64,000 bases of DNA from JBBQWS01 sp038210415 (lineage in GTDB: Bacteria > Actinomycetota > Actinomycetes > Prado026). The notes beneath the pieces are model-generated. The model had not been told where the DNA came from. It saw only the letters and a program-made list of their open reading frames with translations, and searched no databases. Where the stretch lies: positions 29,522 through 93,521 of the forward strand of contig JBBQWS010000006.1 in the NCBI GenBank assembly GCA_038210415.1, written 5' to 3'. The translations under genes and the position numbers were made by a program. Below are positions 8,805 to 16,130 of this stretch, piece after piece (positions within the stretch are counted from its first letter, which is position 1; every line of letters begins with the position of its first letter).

Positions 8805-9569
8805 ATGCCCGAAGTAGACCTCGACTTCCCCCGCGCCTTCGTGGAGTTCCTCGACCCGGCGGACGCGCGCCAGCTGTTCCGCTGCGACCTCACCTGGCTG
8901 ACCTCCAGCTGGAGCTGCATCTACGGGTCCGGCTGCAAGGGCATCGTCGCCGGACGGCCCGACGACGGCTGCTGCACCCACGGCGCCCATTTCTCCGACA
9001 AGAAGGACGAGAAGCGCGTCCGCGCCTACGCCAAGCAGCTGACCAAGCAGACGTGGCAGCTGCACGGCACCAAGCAGCTCGTCGACGTCGACGAGGACGG
9101 CGCCCGCAAGACGGCGGTGGTCGACGGCGCCTGCGTCTTCCTGAACCGGCCCGGGTTCGCGGCCGGCGACGGGTGCGCCCTGCACGGGCTGGCGCTGCAG
9201 CTCGGCAGGCACCCGCTGGAGACCAAGCCGGACGTGTGCTGGCAGCTCCCTATCCGGCGTGGCTTCGAGCGGGTCACCCGCACCGACGGCTCCAAGGTCC
9301 TGGTCGTAACGATCGGCGAGTTCGACCGGCGGGGCTGGGGCGCAGGCGGCCACGACCTCCAGTGGTACTGCTCCGGGGCGACAGAGGCCCACGTGGGCAA
9401 GGAGCCGGTGTACGTCTCGAACGCACCTGAGCTCGTCGCGCTGATGGGTGAGCCGGCGTACGCAGAGCTGGCCCGCTTGTGCGAGCAACGGCTTGCGGGC
9501 ATGCGTGGCAGAAGCAGGGGGAAGGCCGCGTCGATCGTGGCTCTGCACCCCGCCGATCCACAGGTCTAG
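8805..9569 (+). CDS. Cys-rich protein, YkgJ/metal-chelating-like, function unknown
   Basis: A 254-residue soluble protein with nine cysteines, most in pairs: SWSCIYGSGCKG (about 36-47), DDGCCTHG (about 54-61), GACVFLN, GDGCALHG (about 124-131), KPDVCWQLPIRR near 140-151 and WYCSG near 190. The CC and C-x-x-H/C-x-x-P layout resembles the YkgJ/DUF3109 group of putative zinc- or iron-chelating cysteine-cluster proteins, but I cannot confirm membership. No signal peptide or membrane helix is visible. It is transcribed divergently from the Ppx/GppA gene from a leaderless-type promoter. A metal- or Fe-S-binding role is inferred only from the cysteine pattern. Confidence 0.75.
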   Translation: MPEVDLDFPRAFVEFLDPADARQLFRCDLTWLTSSWSCIYGSGCKGIVAGRPDDGCCTHGAHFSDKKDEKRVRAYAKQLTKQTWQLHGTKQLVDVDEDGARKTAVVDGACVFLNRPGFAAGDGCALHGLALQLGRHPLETKPDVCWQLPIRRGFERVTRTDGSKVLVVTIGEFDRRGWGAGGHDLQWYCSGATEAHVGKEPVYVSNAPELVALMGEPAYAELARLCEQRLAGMRGRSRGKAASIVALHPADPQV

Positions 9570-9641
9570 CCACTCCCTAGTTCTCCACAGGCGGGCACGC
9601 GCGGGGCGCGCCGTGATGCCCGGTTCGCGTTGCCTGGCCGC

Positions 9642-9941
9642 ATGCCCACCACCCCACTTCTCGTTGTCCCGCTCGAGGTTCTGGCGACCGCCGCCGTCAT
9701 CGACGAGTGCGCTGCAAACGCCCGCGGTGGTCAAGGTGAGCTTGCTGCGATCGGTCCGACCGGCGGCTGCGGCGGGGTCGCGGGCGCAGCCTTCGGCCGG
9801 ACGAGCGCGGCATGGCTCAGCGAGCTCGCGCGGCTCGCCGAACAGTCGGGAGCTCTCGCCGGTCTGCTCAGGGCGTCGGCCGTCGACTACCTGACCACCG
9901 ACCGGGCAGCGATCACCTCGACACCAGGTGGGCATCCGTGA
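9642..9941 (+). CDS. Small WXG100/EspC-like protein, putative type VII secretion partner
   Basis: A 99-residue helical protein. The second half (TSAAWLSELARLAEQSGALA, about 54-73) has the Trp and heptad spacing of ESX/EspC-type helical hairpins and ends with Y83-LTT-D87, a YxxxD motif that is the export signal of actinobacterial type VII substrates. It overlaps the next gene by GTGA (9938-9941), so both are probably made together. This fits the small partner proteins needed to target WXG/LXG toxins to the secretion machine. No ESX machinery gene (EccC etc.) is in the window. The start is uncertain: no clear ribosome-binding site precedes ATG 9642, and an in-frame TTG exists at 9630. Confidence 0.65.
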   Translation: MPTTPLLVVPLEVLATAAVIDECAANARGGQGELAAIGPTGGCGGVAGAAFGRTSAAWLSELARLAEQSGALAGLLRASAVDYLTTDRAAITSTPGGHP

Positions 9942-11185
9942 CCGCGCTGCTGGAGCAGGTCGGTCCGGTCGTCGTCCCGCCGCCACCACCCGATCTTCGA
10001 GAACCGCCGGGTGACGCCGCGGCCGCGACTGCTGCGGCCCGCCGCTGTCTGGCCGCCGCCCAGGCCCTGCACGACAACCAGAGCCGGCTCACCGAGCATG
10101 CGGGTTCGCTGCTGGCCCGCCGACTCTGGTGCGGCGCTGCGTCCGCCGCGTTCCAACGCAGCCGCACCGAGGCCGCGGCCTGGCTCGGCAACGCCGGCCG
10201 GGCGCTGGCGCTCGTCGCAACCGCCCTCGTCACCTACGCCCAAGCACTCGAGCAGGCCCAGGGCCTCGCGCGCGGTGCCGCCACCCGGGCCGACGACCTG
10301 CGCCAACAGCGCAGCAGACTGCTCGCCGAGATCGAGCAGGCCCGTTCGTCCGACCCTGCCCCGGGGTTGCTCTTCGGCACCGCCGCCTTCACGCCCGCGA
10401 CCGTCGCGCTCCAGCACCGAGCGGACCTGCTCGCCGACGACATCGCCGCCGTCGCTGCGGCCGTCGAAACGGCACAGGCGCTGACCCGACGGGCCGAGCA
10501 GACCGCGGCGTCAGCATTCGACGAGGCCACCTCGATGACCTTCGCGGCCCGCGAGCGGGCTGCCCTGCGCCGGGCCGGTCGCAGCTCAGACAGCTCGGCT
10601 GGCACCTGGCTCGACGTCGGCGAGCTGGTCGGGCTCGGCTTGATCGACCTGGCCCTCGGAGTCGCCGACGTCGCACAGGGCGGGCTCGACCCGGTCACCG
10701 ACGCCGCCGAGCTGGCCGCCGTCAGCCGGACCGGCACGGTGGCCTCCCGGTTGGGCGCGCGGTTCCTCGCCGACGACACCGTGGCCACAGCCGCGGCCGA
10801 GGCGACCCGGCTCGCGGAGGGCGAGGCGCTCGCAGCGGTCGAAGCGGAGACCGGCGGTGGCTGGCTCGCCGCGGCCCGGGCCAAGCTCCCCGACGGTTGG
10901 GGCCCGGGCACACCGGCCAGCAAGGGCAACGGTTTCCGCTGGATCGAGCCAGAGGGCCAGGGCAGCTACTTGCGCATCGACCCGGGTCGGCCCGGGCACC
11001 CCGATGTCCTGCAGCGCGTCGACCACGTCCACGTCCGGCAGGGCTTCAGCCGCATCGGCCGCGGTGGCCAGCGCCTTTCGGACAGGACCGCAGATCTCAC
11101 CGACGCCGAGCTCGACGAGCTGGCACGGCTCGAACACGTCCCCCTCAGCGAATGGCTGACCTGGAAGAACTGGTGGCAACGATGA
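9938..11185 (+). CDS. Putative type VII-secreted polymorphic toxin (WxG N-terminal module, C-terminal nuclease-like domain)
   Basis: 415 residues from GTG 9938. The N-terminal half is Ala-rich helical, with a classic WxG turn RLWCGAASAAFQ (W64, G66) flanked by long helices, as in WXG100/LXG-type effectors. Residues about 70-215 are predicted coiled helices, followed by a hydrophobic LVGLGLIDLALGVADVA segment. The C-terminal 88 residues (about 328-415) form a compact domain: KGNGFRWIEPEG, LRIDPGRPGHP, QRVDHVHVR, IGRGGQRL, and the terminal PLSEWLTWKNWW. This pattern resembles a recurrent polymorphic-toxin C-terminal domain whose tail reads S-E-W-x-x-W-x-x-W; conserved Arg, Asp and His suggest an RNase-like activity, which is inference. 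It lies between a YxxxD partner and a candidate immunity gene with ATGA overlap. A contact-dependent antibacterial role is likely but unproven. Confidence 0.7.
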   Translation: MTALLEQVGPVVVPPPPPDLREPPGDAAAATAAARRCLAAAQALHDNQSRLTEHAGSLLARRLWCGAASAAFQRSRTEAAAWLGNAGRALALVATALVTYAQALEQAQGLARGAATRADDLRQQRSRLLAEIEQARSSDPAPGLLFGTAAFTPATVALQHRADLLADDIAAVAAAVETAQALTRRAEQTAASAFDEATSMTFAARERAALRRAGRSSDSSAGTWLDVGELVGLGLIDLALGVADVAQGGLDPVTDAAELAAVSRTGTVASRLGARFLADDTVATAAAEATRLAEGEALAAVEAETGGGWLAAARAKLPDGWGPGTPASKGNGFRWIEPEGQGSYLRIDPGRPGHPDVLQRVDHVHVRQGFSRIGRGGQRLSDRTADLTDAELDELARLEHVPLSEWLTWKNWWQR

Positions 11186-11601
11186 CCGTTCGATTCCCCG
11201 CGATGCGCGACGAAGTGCTCTTCGCGCTCGAGCTGCTCGGCGACGCCGACCGGCAGCGACGCTTCTGGCTGAGTCCGGAGGCCGGCAGGTCCTACCCGGA
11301 TCTCGACTGGGTCATCCGCGGGCTCTTCGACACCGTGGTGCTCCCCGACCCCGTGCTCCAGGTCGGCGTCTGTGTCTACGACGACGAAGTCGGGCTCCTG
11401 GTCGACCTGAACCGGGTGCTCGAACCGCTCATCGAGCAGCTCGACGACGTCCCGGACGCAGAGTACGTCGCCCACCCGACCTGGTCAGAAGTGGTTCGGC
11501 TGGCCGGACTCGCCGCGGCCGTCCTGCGGGCCCGCGACGACGCCGAGGCGTCGCGTCCCGATCCTGTCGGTCCCGATGCCTACGCTGACCCCCATGGCTA
11601 A
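11182..11601 (+). CDS. Putative immunity protein, SCO4402-family-like
   Basis: A 139-residue acidic soluble protein starting at the ATG that overlaps the toxin stop (ATGA, 11182-11185). The pattern FPAMRDEVLFALELLGD near the start, then LFDTVVLPDP, and VLEPLIEQLDDVPDAEYVAHP later, resembles the SCO4402 family of small streptomycete proteins, often found beside toxins. Low pI, small size and position make it the cognate immunity candidate. ATG 11152 is also in frame and would add ten residues overlapping the toxin. The 3' end overlaps radA by 8 nt, and the -10-like box of radA lies inside this coding sequence. I cannot prove the partnership from sequence alone. Confidence 0.65.
   Translation: MTVRFPAMRDEVLFALELLGDADRQRRFWLSPEAGRSYPDLDWVIRGLFDTVVLPDPVLQVGVCVYDDEVGLLVDLNRVLEPLIEQLDDVPDAEYVAHPTWSEVVRLAGLAAAVLRARDDAEASRPDPVGPDAYADPHG
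11581..11586 (+). promoter_or_regulatory. -10 box of a leaderless promoter inside the immunity gene (for radA)
   Basis: TACGCT with 7 nt to ATG 11594 of radA. It lies within the last codons of the immunity gene, so radA may be transcribed both from here and by read-through of the toxin cassette. Confidence 0.4.
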
Positions 11602-12982
11602 GGCGATCGGCAGCTCCCGGGCAGGCGGAACGAACCGCGCGGCATACAAGTGCGGCGAGTGCGGGTGGCAGGCCGCGAAGTGGGTGGGGCGCTGTGGTGA
11701 GTGCCAGGCGTGGGGCACCGTCGACCTGATCGGTGGTCCCCAGCTCCGCCAGGTATCCGCCGGGCCGGTCACCGTGAGCGCCCAACCCATCGGGGACATC
11801 GACGTTGCCGAGGCTGCCGTGCGGGCCACGGGCGTCGGCGAGCTCGACCGGGTGCTGGGTGGCGGGCTGGTGCCCGGGGCGGTGGTGCTGCTCGCCGGCG
11901 AGCCGGGAGTCGGCAAGTCCACGCTCCTGCTCGCGGTCGCCGCGCAGGCGGCCCGATCGGGGCGTCGCGCTTTGTACATCACCGGCGAGGAGTCTGCGGC
12001 CCAGGTGCGACTGCGGGGGGGCCGGATCAGCGCACTCGACCCCGAGCTGTTCCTCGCCGCCGAGAGCGACCTCGGTGCCGTTCTCGGCCAGATCGACGCC
12101 GTGCGACCTCAGCTCCTGGTGCTCGACTCGGTCCAGACCATCTCGACCGCCGAGGCCGACGGGGCAGCCGGCGGCGTGACCCAGGTGCGCGAGGTCGCCG
12201 CTGCACTGATCAGGGTCGCCAAGGAGCGTGACATCGCCACGGTGCTGATCGGCCACGTCACCAAGGACGGCTCCATCGCCGGCCCGCGCGTCCTGGAGCA
12301 CCTCGTCGACGTCGTGCTCCAGTTCGAAGGCGAGCGGCACTCTCGCCTCCGGGTGGTCCGGGCCACCAAGAACCGCTACGGACCCTCCGACGAGATCGGC
12401 TGCTTCGACCTCGGCGACTCCGGCATCGTCGGGCTACCCGACCCCAGCGGGCTCTTCCTGTCGCACGGCCTCGGCCCCGTGGTCGGAACGACCGTGACGG
12501 TCACGCTTGAAGGCCGGCGCACCCTCGTCTCGGAAGTGCAGGCCCTCGTCGGTATCGCGTCCTCGCCGAACCCACGGCGTGCCACCTCGGGCCTCGACTC
12601 CGCTCGGATGGCGATGCTGCTCGCGGTCCTCGAACGGCGGGCGGGCATGCGGATCGGGCACTACGACATCTACACCTCGACGGTCGGCGGCGCGCGGCTC
12701 GCCGAGCCCGCCGCCGACCTGGCCGTCCTGCTCGCTATCGCCTCGGCCGCCCATGACCGCCCGCTCCCGTTCGGCACCGTGGCGATCGGCGAGGTCGGGC
12801 TCGCGGGCGAGGTCCGGCGGGTCTCGGGGATCACCCAGCGGCTCGCCGAGGCAGCCCGCCTGGGCTTCACCCGCGCGATCGTCCCCCTCGACTCCGGAGT
12901 CGTGCCCAAGGGACTGCAGGTGACGGAGGTCGCCCACATCGGGGCCGCTCTCGAACAGCTCGCGCCGCTCCCGGTCCCGTAG
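11594..12982 (+). CDS. radA: DNA repair protein RadA (Sms)
   Basis: RecA-related, Lon-like helicase that helps branch migration of recombination intermediates. 462 residues, usual length. An N-terminal zinc finger has C20, C23, C34 and C37; Walker A GEPGVGKST is at 102-110; the RadA-specific KNRYG motif is at 259-263; the C-terminal half is the Lon-protease-like domain (VGGARLAEPAADLAVLLAI onwards). ATG 11594 is chosen over the earlier in-frame ATG at 11576 because it gives the conserved short N-terminus and a TACGCT box 7 nt before. It precedes disA, the conserved actinobacterial pair, by 62 nt. DisA/RadA physical and functional links are known in the family. Confidence 0.95.
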   Translation: MAKAIGSSRAGGTNRAAYKCGECGWQAAKWVGRCGECQAWGTVDLIGGPQLRQVSAGPVTVSAQPIGDIDVAEAAVRATGVGELDRVLGGGLVPGAVVLLAGEPGVGKSTLLLAVAAQAARSGRRALYITGEESAAQVRLRGGRISALDPELFLAAESDLGAVLGQIDAVRPQLLVLDSVQTISTAEADGAAGGVTQVREVAAALIRVAKERDIATVLIGHVTKDGSIAGPRVLEHLVDVVLQFEGERHSRLRVVRATKNRYGPSDEIGCFDLGDSGIVGLPDPSGLFLSHGLGPVVGTTVTVTLEGRRTLVSEVQALVGIASSPNPRRATSGLDSARMAMLLAVLERRAGMRIGHYDIYTSTVGGARLAEPAADLAVLLAIASAAHDRPLPFGTVAIGEVGLAGEVRRVSGITQRLAEAARLGFTRAIVPLDSGVVPKGLQVTEVAHIGAALEQLAPLPVP

Positions 12983-13007
12983 ACCGCTCGGGAGGAGCCC
13001 CGCCCGC

Positions 13008-13013
13008 TAGACT
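13008..13013 (+). promoter_or_regulatory. -10 element upstream of disA
   Basis: TAGACT lies 31 nt before GTG 13045, with a purine-rich GGGAG stretch between them. This suggests a disA promoter separate from radA; the -35 region is not obvious. Confidence 0.35.
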
Positions 13014-13044
13014 TCCGGCGAGTTCCGACGGCGGGAGTGGACGG

Positions 13045-14151
13045 GTGTCACCGATCGAGCGACCGGGGTCGACCGACAAGGGCGAGCTCCTCCTCCGGCA
13101 GACCCTGGCAGCGGTCGCCCCAGGCACAGCGATGCGCGACGCGCTCGAGCGCATCCTGCGGGGCCGCACCGGCGCCCTCATGGTCCTCGGCCACGACAAA
13201 GCCGTCGAAGCGATCTGCAGCGGCGGCTTCTCCCTCGACGTCGCGTTCTCCGCGACCGGCCTGCGCGAGCTCGCCAAGATGGACGGCGCCGTGGTGCTCG
13301 ACCGGGACGCGACGCGCATCCTGCGCTGCAACGTGCAGCTCGTCCCCGACTCCTCCATCGCCACCGAGGAGTCGGGCACCCGGCACCGCACGGCCGAGCG
13401 GGTGGCGAAACAGACCGGCTACCCGGTCATCTCCGTCAGCCAGTCGATGCACATCATCGCCCTGTACGTCGCCGGGCGGCGCTACGTTGTCGAGGAGTCC
13501 GCCGCGATCCTGTCCCGCGCCAACCAGGCACTGGCAACGCTCGAGCGCTACAAGATGCGCCTCGACGAGGTGTCCGGAACGCTCTCGGCGCTCGAGATCG
13601 AAGACCTCGTCACGGTGCGCGACGTCGCCGCCGTCGCCCAGCGCCTCGAGATGGTGCGGCGCATCGCCGGCGAGATCGAGGGCTACGTCGTCGAGCTGGG
13701 GGCCGACGGACGACTCCTGGCCCTCCAGCTCGACGAGCTCATCGCCGGGGTCGAGCTCGACCGCGAGCTGGTGGCCCGCGACTACCTTCCGCCGAGCTCC
13801 AGCCGGCGAGCGCGCACGGTCTTCGATGTGCTCGCCGACCTAGACGGACTCACCTCGGCCGAGCTGCTCGACCTCTCGTCGGTCGGCCGGGCCCTCGGGC
13901 ACAACAGCTCCGGCGAGGCGCTCGACAGCGCGGTCGTGCCTCGCGGCTACCGCCTGCTGGCCCGGGTGCCCCGGCTGCCCGGCGCCGTCGTCGACCGCCT
14001 CGTGGAGCACTTCGGCTCACTACAGAAGTTGCTCGCCGCGGGCATCGACGACCTGCAGGCCGTCGAGGGGGTCGGCGAGAGCCGGGCCCGAACGGTCCGC
14101 GAGGGCCTGTCCCGGCTGGCTGAGTCGTCGATCCTCGAACGCTACGTGTGA
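13045..14151 (+). CDS. disA: DNA integrity scanning diadenylate cyclase DisA
   Basis: Makes c-di-AMP from two ATP and monitors DNA structure. 368 residues: the DAC domain (about 15-150) carries the DGA motif at 80-82 and RHRTAER at 113-119; a helical spine follows (about 150-290); the C-terminal RuvA-like helix-hairpin-helix DNA-binding domain has GVGESRARTVREGL near 345-358. Octamer formation is known for the family. GTG 13045 is preceded by a GGGAG-type ribosome-binding site. It lies downstream of radA, as in many actinobacteria. No c-di-AMP phosphodiesterase or recognised c-di-AMP riboswitch was found in the window. Confidence 0.96.
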   Translation: MSPIERPGSTDKGELLLRQTLAAVAPGTAMRDALERILRGRTGALMVLGHDKAVEAICSGGFSLDVAFSATGLRELAKMDGAVVLDRDATRILRCNVQLVPDSSIATEESGTRHRTAERVAKQTGYPVISVSQSMHIIALYVAGRRYVVEESAAILSRANQALATLERYKMRLDEVSGTLSALEIEDLVTVRDVAAVAQRLEMVRRIAGEIEGYVVELGADGRLLALQLDELIAGVELDRELVARDYLPPSSSRRARTVFDVLADLDGLTSAELLDLSSVGRALGHNSSGEALDSAVVPRGYRLLARVPRLPGAVVDRLVEHFGSLQKLLAAGIDDLQAVEGVGESRARTVREGLSRLAESSILERYV

Positions 14152-14152
14152 C

Positions 14153-14176
14153 CAGGGCGCTCGCAACCGCGCCCTG
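14153..14176. terminator. Hairpin between convergent disA and cheW
   Basis: CAGGGCGC at 14153-14160 pairs with GCGCCCTG at 14169-14176 (8 bp, 8-nt loop), just after the disA stop. There is no U-tract; it could serve both directions. Confidence 0.45.
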
Positions 14177-14205
14177 CCGGGACGGGGCCGAAGCGATCGA
14201 CGCCG

Positions 14206-14649
14206 CTAGCTGAACGCAGCCTCGGTGCCCGGCAGCGACGCGCTGAGGCCGGCCATCAGCCGCAGGTCGACCAGCAGCACCGGCCGGTAGTCCTCGTCGG
14301 TCGTACGCAGCACCTCGAGCACGTACGCCGGCAGTCCGATCGGCCTTGGCGCCGGATCGCTCTCCATGGCGTCCAGGTTGACCACAGCGAGCACCCGGTC
14401 GACGGCCACGCCCACCGGACCCTCCGGACCGGGCGACATCACCACGACGTCGCCGAGCCCACCCGGGTCGGCCGCCCCGCGCAGGTCGACGATGGGAAGT
14501 GGGTCGCCCCGGAGCTCGATCAGCCCGGTGACCGGTGCCCGGACCCCGGCCAGCGGTTCCAGCCCGACCGCGCGGATGATCTCGCGGACCTGTTCCAGCG
14601 GGGCGGCGAGGTCGCGGCCACCCATGACGAACGTCAAGTAACCGCTCAT
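14206..14649 (-). CDS. cheW: CheW-like chemotaxis adaptor
   Basis: A 147-residue single CheW domain that would couple receptors to a CheA kinase. Typical features are YLTFVMGGRDLAAPLEQVREII (core strand and helix), APVTGLIELRGDPLPIVDLR (about 43-62, the receptor/CheA contact strand) and VGVAVDRVLAVV near 80-91. It is the last gene of a cheB-cheR-cheW operon, its ATG overlapping the CheR stop (ATGA, 14649-14646). No cheA, cheY, receptor or flagellar gene lies in the window, so the rest of the pathway must be elsewhere. Confidence 0.88.
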   Translation of the reverse strand: MSGYLTFVMGGRDLAAPLEQVREIIRAVGLEPLAGVRAPVTGLIELRGDPLPIVDLRGAADPGGLGDVVVMSPGPEGPVGVAVDRVLAVVNLDAMESDPAPRPIGLPAYVLEVLRTTDEDYRPVLLVDLRLMAGLSASLPGTEAAFS

Positions 14650-16130
14650 GTCCCTCTCCCAGCCGGTGCGGGCACCGTTCGCGCCGTCTCAGCCTCGTCC
14701 TGATCTTGGGCTGCTCCCTCTGCTGCATCGGCCAACCGGCGGCACAACTGCACCAGTTCCGTCATCTTGCGCCCATCCAGCAGCCGGCGCACCGTGTCCG
14801 GCGCGACCTCGGCCAACGTTGCGGCCGCCGCGCGGTAGGACGGCCCGGCCTGGGCCACCCGGCCGCACGAGCTGAGAGCGACCGCGAGCAGGAAGTGCGC
14901 GTGCCCGGCTCGGGGCTCCAGGAACACCGCCTTCTGTAGCGGGCCCACCGCCCCGGGGGCGTCTCCCTCGTTGAGCAGGGCGTGTCCGAGCAGCACGTAG
15001 GCAGCCGGGTGCACCGGGTCGGCATCGACGATCGTCTGGCACTGCTGGGCTGCGCGGTCGTACCGGCCCAGGTCGAACTCCGCCTGAGCCTGCTCGAACG
15101 GGGTGCCGATCGGTGTGACGGTTTGTGCGGGTACCCGGGGCGAGGTCCCATGGGTCGGCCCGGCGGGGACAGCCGCCAGGGAGGTCCGCAACCGAGCGGT
15201 CAACGGCACCCCGAGCCGGCGCGGCAGGATCCCACGCGCCTCCGCGCCCGAGGTCCGCGGACGCGGCTGGGCGGGCACCATGTCCGGAGCCGCCCGGTAC
15301 GCGAAGGCCTCGCCCACGGCCTGCAACGTGAAGGCGTCGCTCACCTGCCACAGCGACTCGGCGGGTCCCATCAGCAGCCAACCCTGCGGGTCGAGTGCGC
15401 CGTGGAACCGCCCGACGAGCGCCCTGGTCGTCTCCCGGGAGAAGTAGATGGTGACGTGCCGGCAGACGATGAGGTCGACGCTGCCCACCCTGAACGGGGG
15501 GGCGTCGGCGATCAGGTTGTTGTGGACGAAAGTCACCAGCGCGCGCACCTCGTCCCGCACGACGTAGGTTCCGTCGGGCTCGCGTTGCAGCCACCGCTGG
15601 ACGGCCTCCGGCTCTGCGAGGTCGATGGTGCGGCCCGAGTAGGTCGCCGACGTGGCGACCTGCAACGCCGCAGACGATACATCGGAGCCCACGACGCGCA
15701 TCGCCGGCCGGGCCAGCCAGGGCGGCAGTGCGGCGGCCACCTCGAGCATGAGCATCGCGAGGGTGAACGGTTCCTCGCCCGTGGAGCAACCCGCGCTCCA
15801 CACGACGACCTCCCGGCTCTCCTCGGCGGCCCGGCGAATGATGTCCGGCAGGATCTGGTCGCGCAGCGCGTCGATCTGCGGCCGAGCGCGGTGGAAGTGG
15901 GTCTCCTGGATCGTGACCGCGTCGAGCAGCCGTTGGCGTTCGACCGACCCGGACGCCGAGTCGAGTGCCGCGACATACTCCGGCACCCCGGGCAGGCCGG
16001 TCGCGCTGACCCGCGTCGCGATGATCGACGCGAGCCCGCTGCGGCGGGCCTCGTCGAACTCCAGCCCGGCCGTACGCCGCAGGTAGTCGCGGAGCAGCTC
16101 GAAGTCGCTCTGGCTCAACGGGCGGCTCAT
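14646..16130 (-). CDS. cheR: CheR-type protein methyltransferase with TPR tail
   Basis: S-adenosylmethionine-dependent glutamate methyltransferase for chemoreceptors. 494 residues from ATG 16130. Residues about 1-75 form the CheR all-alpha domain (LRDYLRRTAGLEF), then the catalytic SAM fold with VWSAGCSTGEEPFTLAML (about 125-142), HNNLIADAPPF (about 217-227) and VDLIVCRHVTIYFS (about 231-244). Normally the last motif reads CRNV; here Asn is replaced by His. Residues about 355-455 hold three TPR-like repeats, as in receptor-array-specific CheR variants. It overlaps cheB (TGATG) and cheW (ATGA). A longer open frame to 16253 is antisense-free but reads into cheB and is not used. Confidence 0.92.
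   Translation of the reverse strand: MSRPLSQSDFELLRDYLRRTAGLEFDEARRSGLASIIATRVSATGLPGVPEYVAALDSASGSVERQRLLDAVTIQETHFHRARPQIDALRDQILPDIIRRAAEESREVVVWSAGCSTGEEPFTLAMLMLEVAAALPPWLARPAMRVVGSDVSSAALQVATSATYSGRTIDLAEPEAVQRWLQREPDGTYVVRDEVRALVTFVHNNLIADAPPFRVGSVDLIVCRHVTIYFSRETTRALVGRFHGALDPQGWLLMGPAESLWQVSDAFTLQAVGEAFAYRAAPDMVPAQPRPRTSGAEARGILPRRLGVPLTARLRTSLAAVPAGPTHGTSPRVPAQTVTPIGTPFEQAQAEFDLGRYDRAAQQCQTIVDADPVHPAAYVLLGHALLNEGDAPGAVGPLQKAVFLEPRAGHAHFLLAVALSSCGRVAQAGPSYRAAAATLAEVAPDTVRRLLDGRKMTELVQLCRRLADAAEGAAQDQDEAETARTVPAPAGRGT

Noticed and set aside
9570..9641. GC-rich palindromic stretch (GGGGCGCGCC) before the toxin cassette
   Set aside because: Too short and weak to be called a terminator or operator.
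7809..9989. N-terminal extension of the Ppx/GppA frame up to 9989
   Set aside because: Antisense to the Cys-rich gene and toxin partner; the conserved start MRLGVLDVGSNT is at 8735.
10129..11181. Long frame upstream of the immunity gene in its reading frame
   Set aside because: Out-of-frame reading of the toxin gene; Arg/Pro/Ala-rich low complexity.
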